The notes: a model not told the origin generated them from the sequence alone. Counted from the first letter of the stretch, positions 1 through 5,937 are shown. The stretch: 6,458 nt of DNA from Pullilachnospira_A gallistercoris (GCA_018712125.1 DVHM01000029.1:1-6458), one strand, 5' to 3'. Program-made: numbers and translations.

Positions 1-23
1 ACAAAGAAATAAAAACAGCAAAA

Positions 24-49
24 GAGGGTACCCCGATCGGGATGCCCTC
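24..49 (+). promoter_or_regulatory. Hairpin in the leader ahead of clpX
   Basis: An imperfect inverted repeat: GAGGGTA (24-30) pairs with TGCCCTC (43-49, one T-G wobble), there is one C-A mismatch, and CCC (32-34) pairs with GGG (39-41) around a GATC loop. No T-run follows on the + strand, so it is not a standard terminator in the direction of clpX. On the - strand it is followed by a broken T-rich stretch (complement of 11-23). It could be a transcript-end or RNA-processing structure between an upstream gene (often clpP) and clpX. The function is inferred. Confidence 0.45.
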
Positions 50-53
50 ATTG

Positions 54-69
54 TGCGTATATGCGTATA
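54..69 (+). repeat. Tandem octamer TGCGTATA x2 ahead of clpX
   Basis: TGCGTATA occurs twice back to back (54-61 and 62-69), directly before the clpX ribosome binding region (AGGATAGGAA, 71-80). It may be a small operator or chance. No CtsR-type heptad repeat or CIRCE element was seen in the leader. Confidence 0.5.
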
Positions 70-86
70 AAGGATAGGAAAAGATT

Positions 87-1382
87 ATGGCAGGAAAAAT
101 AAATGACGACAAGGTCAGATGCTCATTTTGCGGAAAATCTCAGCAGCAGGTCCGCAAACTGATCGCGGGACCGAACGGCGCGTACATCTGCGATGAGTGC
201 GTGGAGATCTGCGCGGAGATTATCGATGAGGAGCTGGAAGACGTCAGCCCCAGAGAGCGAAAGGGCGGAGCACCGGATTTCGAGATTAATCTGCTGACAC
301 CTGAGGAGATGAAGGCTTTTCTGGATGACTATGTAATCGGACAGGATGAGGCCAAGAAGGTGCTCTCGGTAGCGGTGTACAATCATTATAAACGAATTAT
401 GGCGGATCCCTCGGAAATCAATGTGGAACTGCAGAAGAGCAATGTGCTGATGCTGGGGCCGACAGGATCCGGCAAGACTCTGCTGGCTCAGACGCTGGCC
501 AGGATGCTGGGCGTGCCCTTTGCTATCGCGGATGCTACTACCCTGACGGAAGCAGGCTATGTGGGAGAGGATGTGGAGAACATTCTGCTGAAACTGATTC
601 AGGCTGCCGACTATGATGTGGAGAAAGCAGAGTATGGTATTGTCTATATCGATGAGATCGACAAGATCACGAAGAAATCCGAGAATGTCTCCATTACGAG
701 AGATGTATCCGGAGAAGGTGTACAGCAGGCGCTTTTAAAGATCATTGAGGGAACTATGGCTTCCGTGCCGCCTCAGGGAGGAAGAAAGCATCCTCAGCAG
801 GAACTGATTCCCATCAACACGCAGAATATTCTGTTTATCTGCGGCGGGGCCTTTGAGGGACTGGATAAGATTATTTCTTCCCGTCTGGACAGCAAGGGTA
901 TCGGTTTCAATGCGGATATCCATGACAAGAACGAGCAGAAGGTGGGAGAGCTGCTGAAGCAGGCGCTGCCCCAGGACTTTATCAAGTACGGCCTGATCCC
1001 CGAGTTTATCGGGCGTGTGCCCATCAATGTGGCGCTGGATGAGCTGGACGAGGAGGCGATGATCCGGATTCTCGTGGAGCCGAAGAACAGTCTGGTAAAA
1101 CAGTATCAGGCGCTGTTTGCTATGGACCATGTGAATCTGATTTTTGAGCGGGAAGCTCTGGAGGAGATCGCGAAGAAGTCGATTCAGCGGAAGACCGGGG
1201 CCAGAGGGCTGCGGGCTATCATGGAAAATGTGATGATGGACTACATGTATCATGTTCCGTCGGACAAATCCATCCATCAGGTGGTTGTCACAAAACAGAT
1301 GGTGGATGATAATCTGTTGCTGGAGGAGAAAAAACCGGCGGAGACGCTGGCTCTGGAACAGAAGAACAATCTTACAGCGTAG
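87..1382 (+). CDS. clpX: ATP-dependent Clp protease ATP-binding subunit ClpX
   Basis: ClpX is the AAA+ unfoldase that recognises tagged or damaged proteins and threads them into the ClpP peptidase in the cytoplasm. The 431-residue protein is of normal family length. It has an N-terminal C4 zinc-binding domain (C12, C15, C35, C38), Walker A GPTGSGKT (124-131), the pore loop GYVG (157-160), Walker B with the DE pair at 189-190, an RKH loop (233-235), the IGF tripeptide that docks on ClpP (272-274) and the sensor-2 motif GARGLR (371-376, R373). These mark an active ClpP-partnered unfoldase. The start is ATG 87 behind AGGATAGGAA (71-80), and it puts the zinc domain at the expected distance from the N terminus. 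The C-terminal tail after about residue 410 is Lys/Glu-rich and not conserved in kind. The gene ends just before an intrinsic terminator. The usual upstream partner clpP would lie just outside the window. Confidence 0.98.
   Translation: MAGKINDDKVRCSFCGKSQQQVRKLIAGPNGAYICDECVEICAEIIDEELEDVSPRERKGGAPDFEINLLTPEEMKAFLDDYVIGQDEAKKVLSVAVYNHYKRIMADPSEINVELQKSNVLMLGPTGSGKTLLAQTLARMLGVPFAIADATTLTEAGYVGEDVENILLKLIQAADYDVEKAEYGIVYIDEIDKITKKSENVSITRDVSGEGVQQALLKIIEGTMASVPPQGGRKHPQQELIPINTQNILFICGGAFEGLDKIISSRLDSKGIGFNADIHDKNEQKVGELLKQALPQDFIKYGLIPEFIGRVPINVALDELDEEAMIRILVEPKNSLVKQYQALFAMDHVNLIFEREALEEIAKKSIQRKTGARGLRAIMENVMMDYMYHVPSDKSIHQVVVTKQMVDDNLLLEEKKPAETLALEQKNNLTA
1285..1313 (+). promoter_or_regulatory. 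Candidate sigma-A promoter within the 3' end of clpX
   Basis: TTGTCA (1285-1290), a 17-bp gap and GATAAT (1308-1313) each match the housekeeping -35/-10 consensus at five of six positions with ideal spacing. Transcription would start near 1320, inside clpX, and run toward ysxC through the hairpin at 1397-1424. There is little room for another promoter before ysxC, which makes this the best visible candidate for driving ysxC and the metal transporter. It overlaps coding sequence, so a chance match is quite possible. Confidence 0.3.
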
Positions 1383-1396
1383 AGAAAGCTGCCATT

Positions 1397-1434
1397 CTCT
1401 CCCGGGGCAATCCCGCCGGGAGGGTGGTTTTTTT
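1397..1434 (+). terminator. Rho-independent terminator after clpX
   Basis: A GC-rich 9-bp stem (1397-1405 with 1416-1424, one T-G wobble) closes a 10-nt loop. Three bases later comes a run of seven T (1428-1434). It sits 15 bases after the clpX stop codon and 21 bases before the ysxC start. It should end most clpX transcripts; partial read-through, or regulated passage into ysxC, is possible. Confidence 0.85.
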
Positions 1435-1455
1435 CCGCGGAAGGGAGGAAAAGCT

Positions 1456-2058
1456 ATGGAGATCAAGAAGGTTTCTCTCGAGACGGTCTGCGGGGTAACC
1501 AGCACACTTCCCGAGAACCAATTGCCGGAGGTGGCTTTTGCCGGGAAATCCAATGTGGGGAAATCCTCCCTGATCAACGCGCTGATGAACCGCAAGTCCC
1601 TGGCGCGGACTTCGGGACAGCCGGGGAAGACCCAGACCATCAATTTTTACAACCTGAACGACCAGATTTATCTGGTGGATCTGCCGGGCTACGGTTACGC
1701 GAAGACCGCCAAAAGGGAGCGGGAGCTCTGGGGCGAGATGATTGAGCGTTATCTGCACACCTCAGATGTGCTGCGGGCGGTGTTTCTGCTGGTGGATATT
1801 CGCCATGCGCCCTCGGAAAATGACCGTCAGATGTTTGACTGGATGAAATATATGGGATTTGACCCGGTGGTTATCGCCACCAAGCTGGACAAGATCAAGC
1901 GCAGCCAGGTCAACCGTCAGATAAAAGTGATCCGGGAAGGTCTGGGCGCGGATGGCGAGACGATCATTGTGCCCTTCTCCGCGCAGACGAAACAGGGAAG
2001 GGAGACGATCTGGGATTTTATGGATCAGGTAATTGAGAATGAGAGTGAGAATGCATAA
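1456..2058 (+). CDS. ysxC: Ribosome biogenesis GTP-binding protein YsxC/EngB
   Basis: YsxC (EngB/YihA) is an essential TrmE-Era-class GTPase that helps assemble the large ribosomal subunit. The 200-residue product matches the family length. It shows G1 GKSNVGKS (30-37), the G2 threonine within GKTQTIN (57-63), G3 DLPG (75-78) followed by the family-typical YGYA, G4 TKLD (142-145) and G5 SAQ (175-177). ATG 1456 is chosen because AGGGAGG (1442-1448) lies seven bases upstream and the protein then begins as family members do. The same frame stays open further upstream only because it overlaps clpX. The gene commonly sits after lon in Firmicutes, but here it follows clpX directly. Its 3' end overlaps the metal-binding protein gene, so the two are probably co-translated. 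Confidence 0.96.
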   Translation: MEIKKVSLETVCGVTSTLPENQLPEVAFAGKSNVGKSSLINALMNRKSLARTSGQPGKTQTINFYNLNDQIYLVDLPGYGYAKTAKRERELWGEMIERYLHTSDVLRAVFLLVDIRHAPSENDRQMFDWMKYMGFDPVVIATKLDKIKRSQVNRQIKVIREGLGADGETIIVPFSAQTKQGRETIWDFMDQVIENESENA

Positions 2059-2965
2059 AGGATTGTTTGTTGCGATACTGCTGGGGGCCATTGCCGTATT
2101 GGCGCTCGGCAGTACTTTTTTCTATCGGAAAAGCCGTGAAACTCAGGCGGCGGATCTGACGGTGGTAACCTCCTTCTACCCTATGTACATCGCGGCGGAG
2201 AATGTGACGGAAGGGAGAACGGGGCTGAGACTGGAAAGTCTCAGTGAACCTCAGACCGGCTGCCTCCATGACTATCAGCTGACGCCGGAGGACATGGAGC
2301 TTCTGGCCACAGCCGATGTGTTTGTGGTAAACGGCGGCGGGATTGAGGAGTTTCTCACGGACATCGCCGCCCAGTACCCGGAACTGATTATCGTGGATGC
2401 CAGCGAGGGGCTGGAGCTGGAGGAGGATAACGGTCATGTGTGGATGAGCGTGCCTCTTCACAGACAGCAGGTACAGAATATCGCGGAGGGACTGGCTGCG
2501 GCGGACCCCGGATACCGGGAGCTGTACGAGGAGAATGCGGCGGCCTACGATGAGAAGCTGGCGCTTCTGCAACAGGAGCAGGAGGAACTGGCTCCTGCGC
2601 TGTCCGGGAAACCTGTGGTGCTGTTCCATGAGGCCTACGAATACGTGGCCCACGATTACGGCATGCAGGTGGTCTATGTGATGGACCTGGATGAGGAGCG
2701 CCAGGTCAGCGCCGGGGAAGTGGCGGAAATGCTGACTGCTGTCCGCGACGGACAGGTTACCGCCGTGCTGGCGGAGGAGCTCTACGGCAGCGAGATGGGA
2801 GCTGTGGTGGAACAGGAGACGGATGCCGGTGTCTACTATCTGGATACGCTGGTGAGAGGCGACTATGACAGGGACAGCTATCTGGAGCGGATGGAGCAGA
2901 ATATTGCCATTTTGCGGGAAATCGCCGCCGGACAGTCGTTGGAAAGGCAGGAGAGCGGAGCATGA
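2039..2965 (+). CDS. Metal (probably zinc) ABC transporter substrate-binding protein, ZnuA/AdcA-like
   Basis: This is the extracytoplasmic metal receptor of a cluster A-I (ZnuA/TroA) importer, about 308 residues. Residues 9-28 form a hydrophobic membrane segment after a basic N terminus (MRVRMHK). The mature part opens with the family pattern TVVTSFYPMY (41-50). The likely metal ligands are H77 in GCLHDYQLTPEDM, H133 in NGHVWMS, H197 in LFHEAYEYVAHDYG and D269 in YYLDTLV. Histidine rather than glutamate at the third position is typical of zinc rather than manganese receptors. No long His-rich loop is present. No lipobox cysteine follows the hydrophobic segment (it reads LALGSTFF), so it is probably anchored by an uncleaved segment or secreted. 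ATG 2039 has AGGT eight bases upstream; TTG 2033 and ATG 2051 are alternatives. The gene overlaps ysxC by about 20 bases and the ATPase gene by four. Confidence 0.9.
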   Translation: MRVRMHKGLFVAILLGAIAVLALGSTFFYRKSRETQAADLTVVTSFYPMYIAAENVTEGRTGLRLESLSEPQTGCLHDYQLTPEDMELLATADVFVVNGGGIEEFLTDIAAQYPELIIVDASEGLELEEDNGHVWMSVPLHRQQVQNIAEGLAAADPGYRELYEENAAAYDEKLALLQQEQEELAPALSGKPVVLFHEAYEYVAHDYGMQVVYVMDLDEERQVSAGEVAEMLTAVRDGQVTAVLAEELYGSEMGAVVEQETDAGVYYLDTLVRGDYDRDSYLERMEQNIAILREIAAGQSLERQESGA

Positions 2966-3852
2966 GAAAAATCAGAAAACCCTGCGGGTTTCACTGTATT
3001 AAAATAGAAGATCTGGGCGTGTCCATCGGGGATCAGACGATTCTGGAACACGTGAATCTGCACATTCACTGCGGCAGTCTGACTGCGGTCATCGGGAGAA
3101 ACGGCGCGGGAAAATCCACTCTCATCAAGGCGATTCTGGGCGATGTGCCGAGCACGGGCAGGATTTCCTTCCGGGACAGGGAGAACGGTCCCCTGCGGAA
3201 GATGCGGATCGGCTATGTGCCCCAGAGCATTGATATTGAAAAGTATACGCCCATGGATGTGTACGACCTGATCGCCAGTTTCTGTTTCCGATTTCCGGTC
3301 TTTTTAAAGAGCAGAAAGATTGCCGACGAAATCCGGGAGGCTCTGGCGGTGTTTGAGGCGGATCAGCTGCTGTATAAATCCATCGGAACCCTGTCAGGAG
3401 GGGAACTGCAGCGGGTGCTTCTGTCTCTGGCGATCATGGACGAGCCCAACCTGCTGCTGCTGGACGAGCCTGTGTCCGGCATCGACAAGAACGGGATGGA
3501 TCTCTTCTATGAAAAGATGGATTATCTTCGGAACAACTACGACATGGCCATCGTGCTGATCTCCCACGATCTGGACTATGTGGCGAAGTACTCGGACAAG
3601 GTGGTGCTGATGGACAAGACGGTGCTGGCCGAGGGAAAGCCCCGGGAGGTCTTTGAGAGTCCGGCCTTCGGACAGGTGTTCGGCAACACGGCCTACCGTT
3701 TTCCCGGAGCTGCCTGTGGGCAAGACACAGAATCCTCCGAAAGGGTCTGCGCAAATTCCTGTGGCTGCGGAGGAGACGCGTCCGAAAGGAAAACAGACGA
3801 TGGGCCATACCAGGCATCCTACCGGGGAAAGAAGGGAGGAGATCCGTCATGA
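2962..3852 (+). CDS. Metal (probably zinc) ABC transporter ATP-binding protein, ZnuC-like
   Basis: This is the cytoplasmic ATPase that powers the metal importer, working as a dimer on the permease encoded next. The 296 residues include Walker A GRNGAGKST (45-53), the Q-loop glutamine Q88 in GYVPQ, signature LSGGELQR (144-151), Walker B LLLLDEP (164-170), a D-loop SGID (172-175) and the switch histidine H202 in ISHD, so it looks fully active. The start ATG 2962 shares ATGA with the preceding stop, and AGGAG (2949-2953) lies eight bases upstream. Relative to the usual ~240-250 residues there is a roughly 50-residue C-terminal tail holding C252, C263, C267 and C269, plus an N-terminal PCGFHC patch (7-12). 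These Cys/His additions might bind metal. The tail could instead be fast-evolving linker sequence. Its stop overlaps the permease start by four bases. Confidence 0.94.
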   Translation: MRKIRKPCGFHCIKIEDLGVSIGDQTILEHVNLHIHCGSLTAVIGRNGAGKSTLIKAILGDVPSTGRISFRDRENGPLRKMRIGYVPQSIDIEKYTPMDVYDLIASFCFRFPVFLKSRKIADEIREALAVFEADQLLYKSIGTLSGGELQRVLLSLAIMDEPNLLLLDEPVSGIDKNGMDLFYEKMDYLRNNYDMAIVLISHDLDYVAKYSDKVVLMDKTVLAEGKPREVFESPAFGQVFGNTAYRFPGAACGQDTESSERVCANSCGCGGDASERKTDDGPYQASYRGKKGGDPS

Positions 3853-4661
3853 TGGAAATGTTTTCGGAATTTTTTCAGTTTGATTTCATGCGCCGGGCCT
3901 TTGGGGCGATTCTGGTCATCTCTCCCCTGCTGGGGATTCTCGGAACCATGATCGTCCACAAGCGGATGGCCTACTTTTCTGACGCCTTAGGACACTCTGC
4001 CCTGACGGGTGTCGCCATCGGTGTGGTGATGGGTGTGCAGGATACCAGCATTTCCATGCTGCTCTTCGCCGTGGTTTTCGCGCTGCTCCTGAATCAGATC
4101 AGCCGCAGAGCCCTGGCGGCCACAGACACGGTTATCTCGGTATTTGCCAGCTGCAGCACGGCCATCGGTCTGGCCATTCTGTCCATGGGCGGCAATTTCA
4201 GCCGGTATTCGGCGATTCTGGTGGGAGATATCTTAAGCATTACCACGAGGGAGATTTTCTATCTGATCCTGATCTTCGCGGGGACGCTGGTGTTCTGGTG
4301 CGTTGCGGTCAATCTGTTGAACGCGGTCAGTGTCCATCCGGCCCTGGCCAGAAGCAGGCACTTAAATGTCCGGCTGGCGGAGGACGTGTTCGCGGTGGTC
4401 ATCGCGCTGGTGGTTACCCTGTCCATCAAGTGGGTGGGGATTCTCCTGATCAACGCCCTGCTGATCCTTCCGGCGGCCTCCTCGCGGAACATTTCGGAAA
4501 ATATGCGGGAGTACCATCTCTACTCTGTGATTTTTTCGGTATTTTCGGGAATGGTGGGTCTGTTTGTCTCCTATTATACCAATGTGGCAACAGGCCCCAT
4601 GATTGTGATTGTGGCCTCCGTCATCTACTTTGCCACATATCTCTACGGGAAGAACCGGTAG
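3849..4661 (+). CDS. Metal (probably zinc) ABC transporter permease, ZnuB-like (ABC-3 family)
   Basis: This is the membrane channel subunit of the same importer. The 270-residue protein is strongly hydrophobic, with about eight or nine likely membrane segments (roughly 17-36, 50-63, 67-83, 95-113, 135-156, 178-193, 195-211, 222-243 and 247-266). The family hallmark AYFSDALGHSALTGVAIG (41-58) follows the first segment, and WVGILLINALLILPAA (195-210) is the other well-conserved stretch. ATG 3849 overlaps the ATPase stop in ATGATGG, with GGAGGA (3835-3840) eight bases upstream; ATG 3852 is an equally readable start one codon later. It is the last gene of the ysxC-transporter unit, and no terminator-like hairpin with a T-run was found in the 84 bases after it. 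The partner genes favour zinc, but the permease alone does not tell zinc from manganese. Confidence 0.94.
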   Translation: MMEMFSEFFQFDFMRRAFGAILVISPLLGILGTMIVHKRMAYFSDALGHSALTGVAIGVVMGVQDTSISMLLFAVVFALLLNQISRRALAATDTVISVFASCSTAIGLAILSMGGNFSRYSAILVGDILSITTREIFYLILIFAGTLVFWCVAVNLLNAVSVHPALARSRHLNVRLAEDVFAVVIALVVTLSIKWVGILLINALLILPAASSRNISENMREYHLYSVIFSVFSGMVGLFVSYYTNVATGPMIVIVASVIYFATYLYGKNR

Positions 4662-4693
4662 CGAAGAGCGCTGTCGGAAAGCAACAGAAAAAA

Positions 4694-4724
4694 TGAATAA
4701 ATGCCCATGTTTTTTGCCATACTA
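4694..4724 (+). promoter_or_regulatory. Sigma-G promoter for the spoVA operon
   Basis: TGAATA (4694-4699), an 18-bp spacer and CATACTA (4718-4724) match the Bacillus subtilis sigma-G consensus at every position. The spoVA operon of B. subtilis is known to be transcribed by sigma-G in the forespore, which fits the genes downstream. The transcription start is predicted near 4730-4732, leaving a leader of only about 15 bases with AAGGAG almost at the 5' end. Confidence 0.8.
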
Positions 4725-4755
4725 CAGGAAAAAGGAGTTTGTAGTATGGCAAAAA
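4711..4755 (+). repeat. Perfect 16-bp inverted repeat around RBS and start codon
   Basis: TTTTTGCCATACTACA (4711-4726) is the exact reverse complement of 4740-4755, separated by 13 bases. The left arm contains the sigma-G -10 element, the loop holds the ribosome binding site AAGGAG (4732-4737), and the right arm contains the ATG at 4746. In RNA it would form a long hairpin that buries the start codon. In DNA it could be a dyad operator. No T-run follows, so it is not a terminator. Confidence 0.85.
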
Positions 4756-4898
4756 CGATTTATCGGATCTGTCTGATTGTGTGTCTTGCCATCGCAATCA
4801 TGGCAGGTCTTTTTTTGTATGACAGGTATCAGCAGGAACAGGAGAGAGAAGAGGAGTGGCTGTTGGTATGGACCGAACAGGAAACACCGTCTATATAA
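4746..4898 (+). CDS. Small single-pass membrane protein heading the spoVA operon (unrecognised)
   Basis: I do not recognise this 50-residue protein. It begins MAKTIYR, then has one hydrophobic segment (about residues 7-25, CLIVCLAIAIMAGLFLY), followed by a charged Gln/Glu-rich stretch (QQEQEREEE) and a short tail. That layout suggests a membrane-anchored peptide with a short tail outside the bilayer. AAGGAG (4732-4737) lies eight bases before ATG 4746. An in-frame ATG at 4701 is unlikely because it lies upstream of the predicted transcription start. The 3' end overlaps spoVAA by 31 bases, so it may act as a coupling leader peptide, a sporulation-specific small protein, or both. Its position directly behind a sigma-G promoter implies forespore expression. 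Confidence 0.7.
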   Translation: MAKTIYRICLIVCLAIAIMAGLFLYDRYQQEQEREEEWLLVWTEQETPSI

Positions 4899-5494
4899 AA
4901 ATTGATCAGAATGTGCTGGTGCACAAAAGCGACGTGCATTTTTCCGATATCGGAAGCGTGGAGTGCACCGACAAGACGCTTCTGGCAAAAATCCGGGCCA
5001 TGAAGGTCTATTCCTTCGGACGTCATGGGAATGTGGTCATGTCGGTGCTGAAAATCATCGAGCAGATTCACGGAATTGATCCGAAGATTACGGTGGTCAA
5101 CGAAGGGGAAACGGATTTTATTCTGGAATATCGGCCGAAGGCGGTGGACGATTGGGTGCAGACCCTCAAGGTCATCCTGATCTGCGTGGTCATTTTCTTT
5201 GGCACGGCCTTTACCATCGCGGCCTTCCACAATGATATCGGCATTACGGACGTGTTTGGACAGCTCTACACGCAGGTGACAGGCCGGGAGAAACCGGCAG
5301 TGTCCGTTCTGGAAATCTGCTATTCCCTGGGACTTGCCGCCGGAAACTTGGTGTTCTTCAACCATGTGGGAAGAAAGAAGCTGACTCACGACCTGACGCC
5401 GATCCAGGTGCAGATGCGCAAATATGAGAAAGATGTGGATACGGCCTTTGTGGAGGAAGTGTCCAGGGAGGATCAGAACATTGATGTTTCGTGA
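4868..5494 (+). CDS. spoVAA: Stage V sporulation protein AA
   Basis: SpoVAA is a component of the SpoVA machinery in the inner forespore membrane, which takes up Ca-dipicolinic acid during sporulation and releases it in germination. The 208-residue product has a soluble N-terminal part (about 1-96), a membrane segment (97-120), a loop containing the family-like stretch FHNDIGITDVFGQLYTQVTG (120-139), a second membrane segment (about 146-167) and a charged C-terminal tail. The pattern YSLGLAAGNLVFFNH (152-166) closely resembles the B. subtilis protein as I recall it. ATG 4868 is preferred: AGGAG (4852-4856) is 11 bases upstream and the N terminus (MDRTGNTVYIKI) lines up with the family start. 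GTG 4856 is an alternative adding four residues. It overlaps the small upstream ORF by 31 bases and spoVAB by 11, suggesting translational coupling. Confidence 0.92.
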   Translation: MDRTGNTVYIKIDQNVLVHKSDVHFSDIGSVECTDKTLLAKIRAMKVYSFGRHGNVVMSVLKIIEQIHGIDPKITVVNEGETDFILEYRPKAVDDWVQTLKVILICVVIFFGTAFTIAAFHNDIGITDVFGQLYTQVTGREKPAVSVLEICYSLGLAAGNLVFFNHVGRKKLTHDLTPIQVQMRKYEKDVDTAFVEEVSREDQNIDVS

Positions 5495-5909
5495 AATTTT
5501 GTTGGGCGCGCTGGGGCTTATGTTCGGGGCAGCCACCTCGGCGGGGAGTTTCGCCCTCCTGGTAACCCTTCAGATTGTGCCCCGGATGGCGGCCAGAACC
5601 CAGACTGCCGGGAAGGTAATGACATACGAGACCACGATTACCCTGGGTGGGATAACCGGCTGCCTGCTGTCACTGTTTCCCTTTCTGCGGATTCCCGGCT
5701 TGGGATGGCTGACGCCGTTTCTGGGCATCGCGGTGGGCGTTTTTGTGGGGTGTCAGGCGGTGGCGCTGGCGGAGATTTTGAATGTGTTCCCCATCATGTT
5801 CCGGCGCATGAAACTGAAAAAAGGTCTCTCCCTGGCCCTGACAGCCATGGCGCTGGGAAAGGTGGCAGGATCGCTGTTCTATTTTTTCTGCGGATATCAG
5901 GTGGATTGA
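5484..5909 (+). CDS. spoVAB: Stage V sporulation protein AB
   Basis: SpoVAB is a small integral membrane protein of the SpoVA complex, acting with SpoVAA in the forespore inner membrane; its precise role is not well defined. The 141-residue product matches the family length and is hydrophobic, with about four likely membrane segments (roughly 5-32, 50-66, 73-100 and 114-136). The stretches AEILNVFPI (96-104) and GKVAGSLF (125-132) are the recognisable family motifs. ATG 5484 is chosen because GGGAGGA (5466-5472) lies 11 bases upstream and the product then begins MFREILLGALGL as family members do. The frame is open further upstream, but that part only shadows spoVAA. It overlaps spoVAA by 11 bases and is followed 28 bases later by spoVAC. 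Confidence 0.92.
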   Translation: MFREILLGALGLMFGAATSAGSFALLVTLQIVPRMAARTQTAGKVMTYETTITLGGITGCLLSLFPFLRIPGLGWLTPFLGIAVGVFVGCQAVALAEILNVFPIMFRRMKLKKGLSLALTAMALGKVAGSLFYFFCGYQVD

Positions 5910-5937
5910 CCGAGGATTTGGAAGGAAGGTAAAAAGA

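Noticed and set aside
1..12. Possible last codons of clpP (ACA AAG AAA TAA)
   Set aside because: Clp genes are often paired and a stop codon lies in frame, but three codons cannot identify a gene.
1252..1455. N-terminal extension of ysxC into clpX
   Set aside because: The extra residues are Arg/Trp-rich nonsense read from clpX in another frame; ATG 1456 has a strong RBS and gives the family length.
735..1643. 302-residue open frame on the - strand opposite clpX and ysxC
   Set aside because: It mirrors two strongly conserved + strand genes, has no recognisable protein motif and no supporting ribosome binding site; it is a coding shadow.
3653..3883. Alternative reading frame across the ATPase C-terminal tail, suggesting a frameshift
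   Set aside because: The annotated frame joins the permease through a clean ATGA overlap with a good RBS, so no frameshift is needed to explain the tail.
4662..4693. Terminator after the permease gene
   Set aside because: Only a weak CTGT/ACAG pairing (4671-4674 / 4684-4687) without a following T-run is present, so no terminator is called.
4298..4696. 132-residue + strand frame overlapping the permease
   Set aside because: It is Gly/Pro/Cys-rich out-of-frame reading of the permease gene with no RBS.
4742..4772. Divergent sigma-G promoter on the - strand using the mirrored CATACTA
   Set aside because: The right arm does give CATACTA on the - strand, but no GAATA-like -35 sits 17-18 bases upstream of it.
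4829..5536. 235-residue open frame on the - strand opposite spoVAA
   Set aside because: It lies wholly over a clear + strand sporulation gene and shows no family features.
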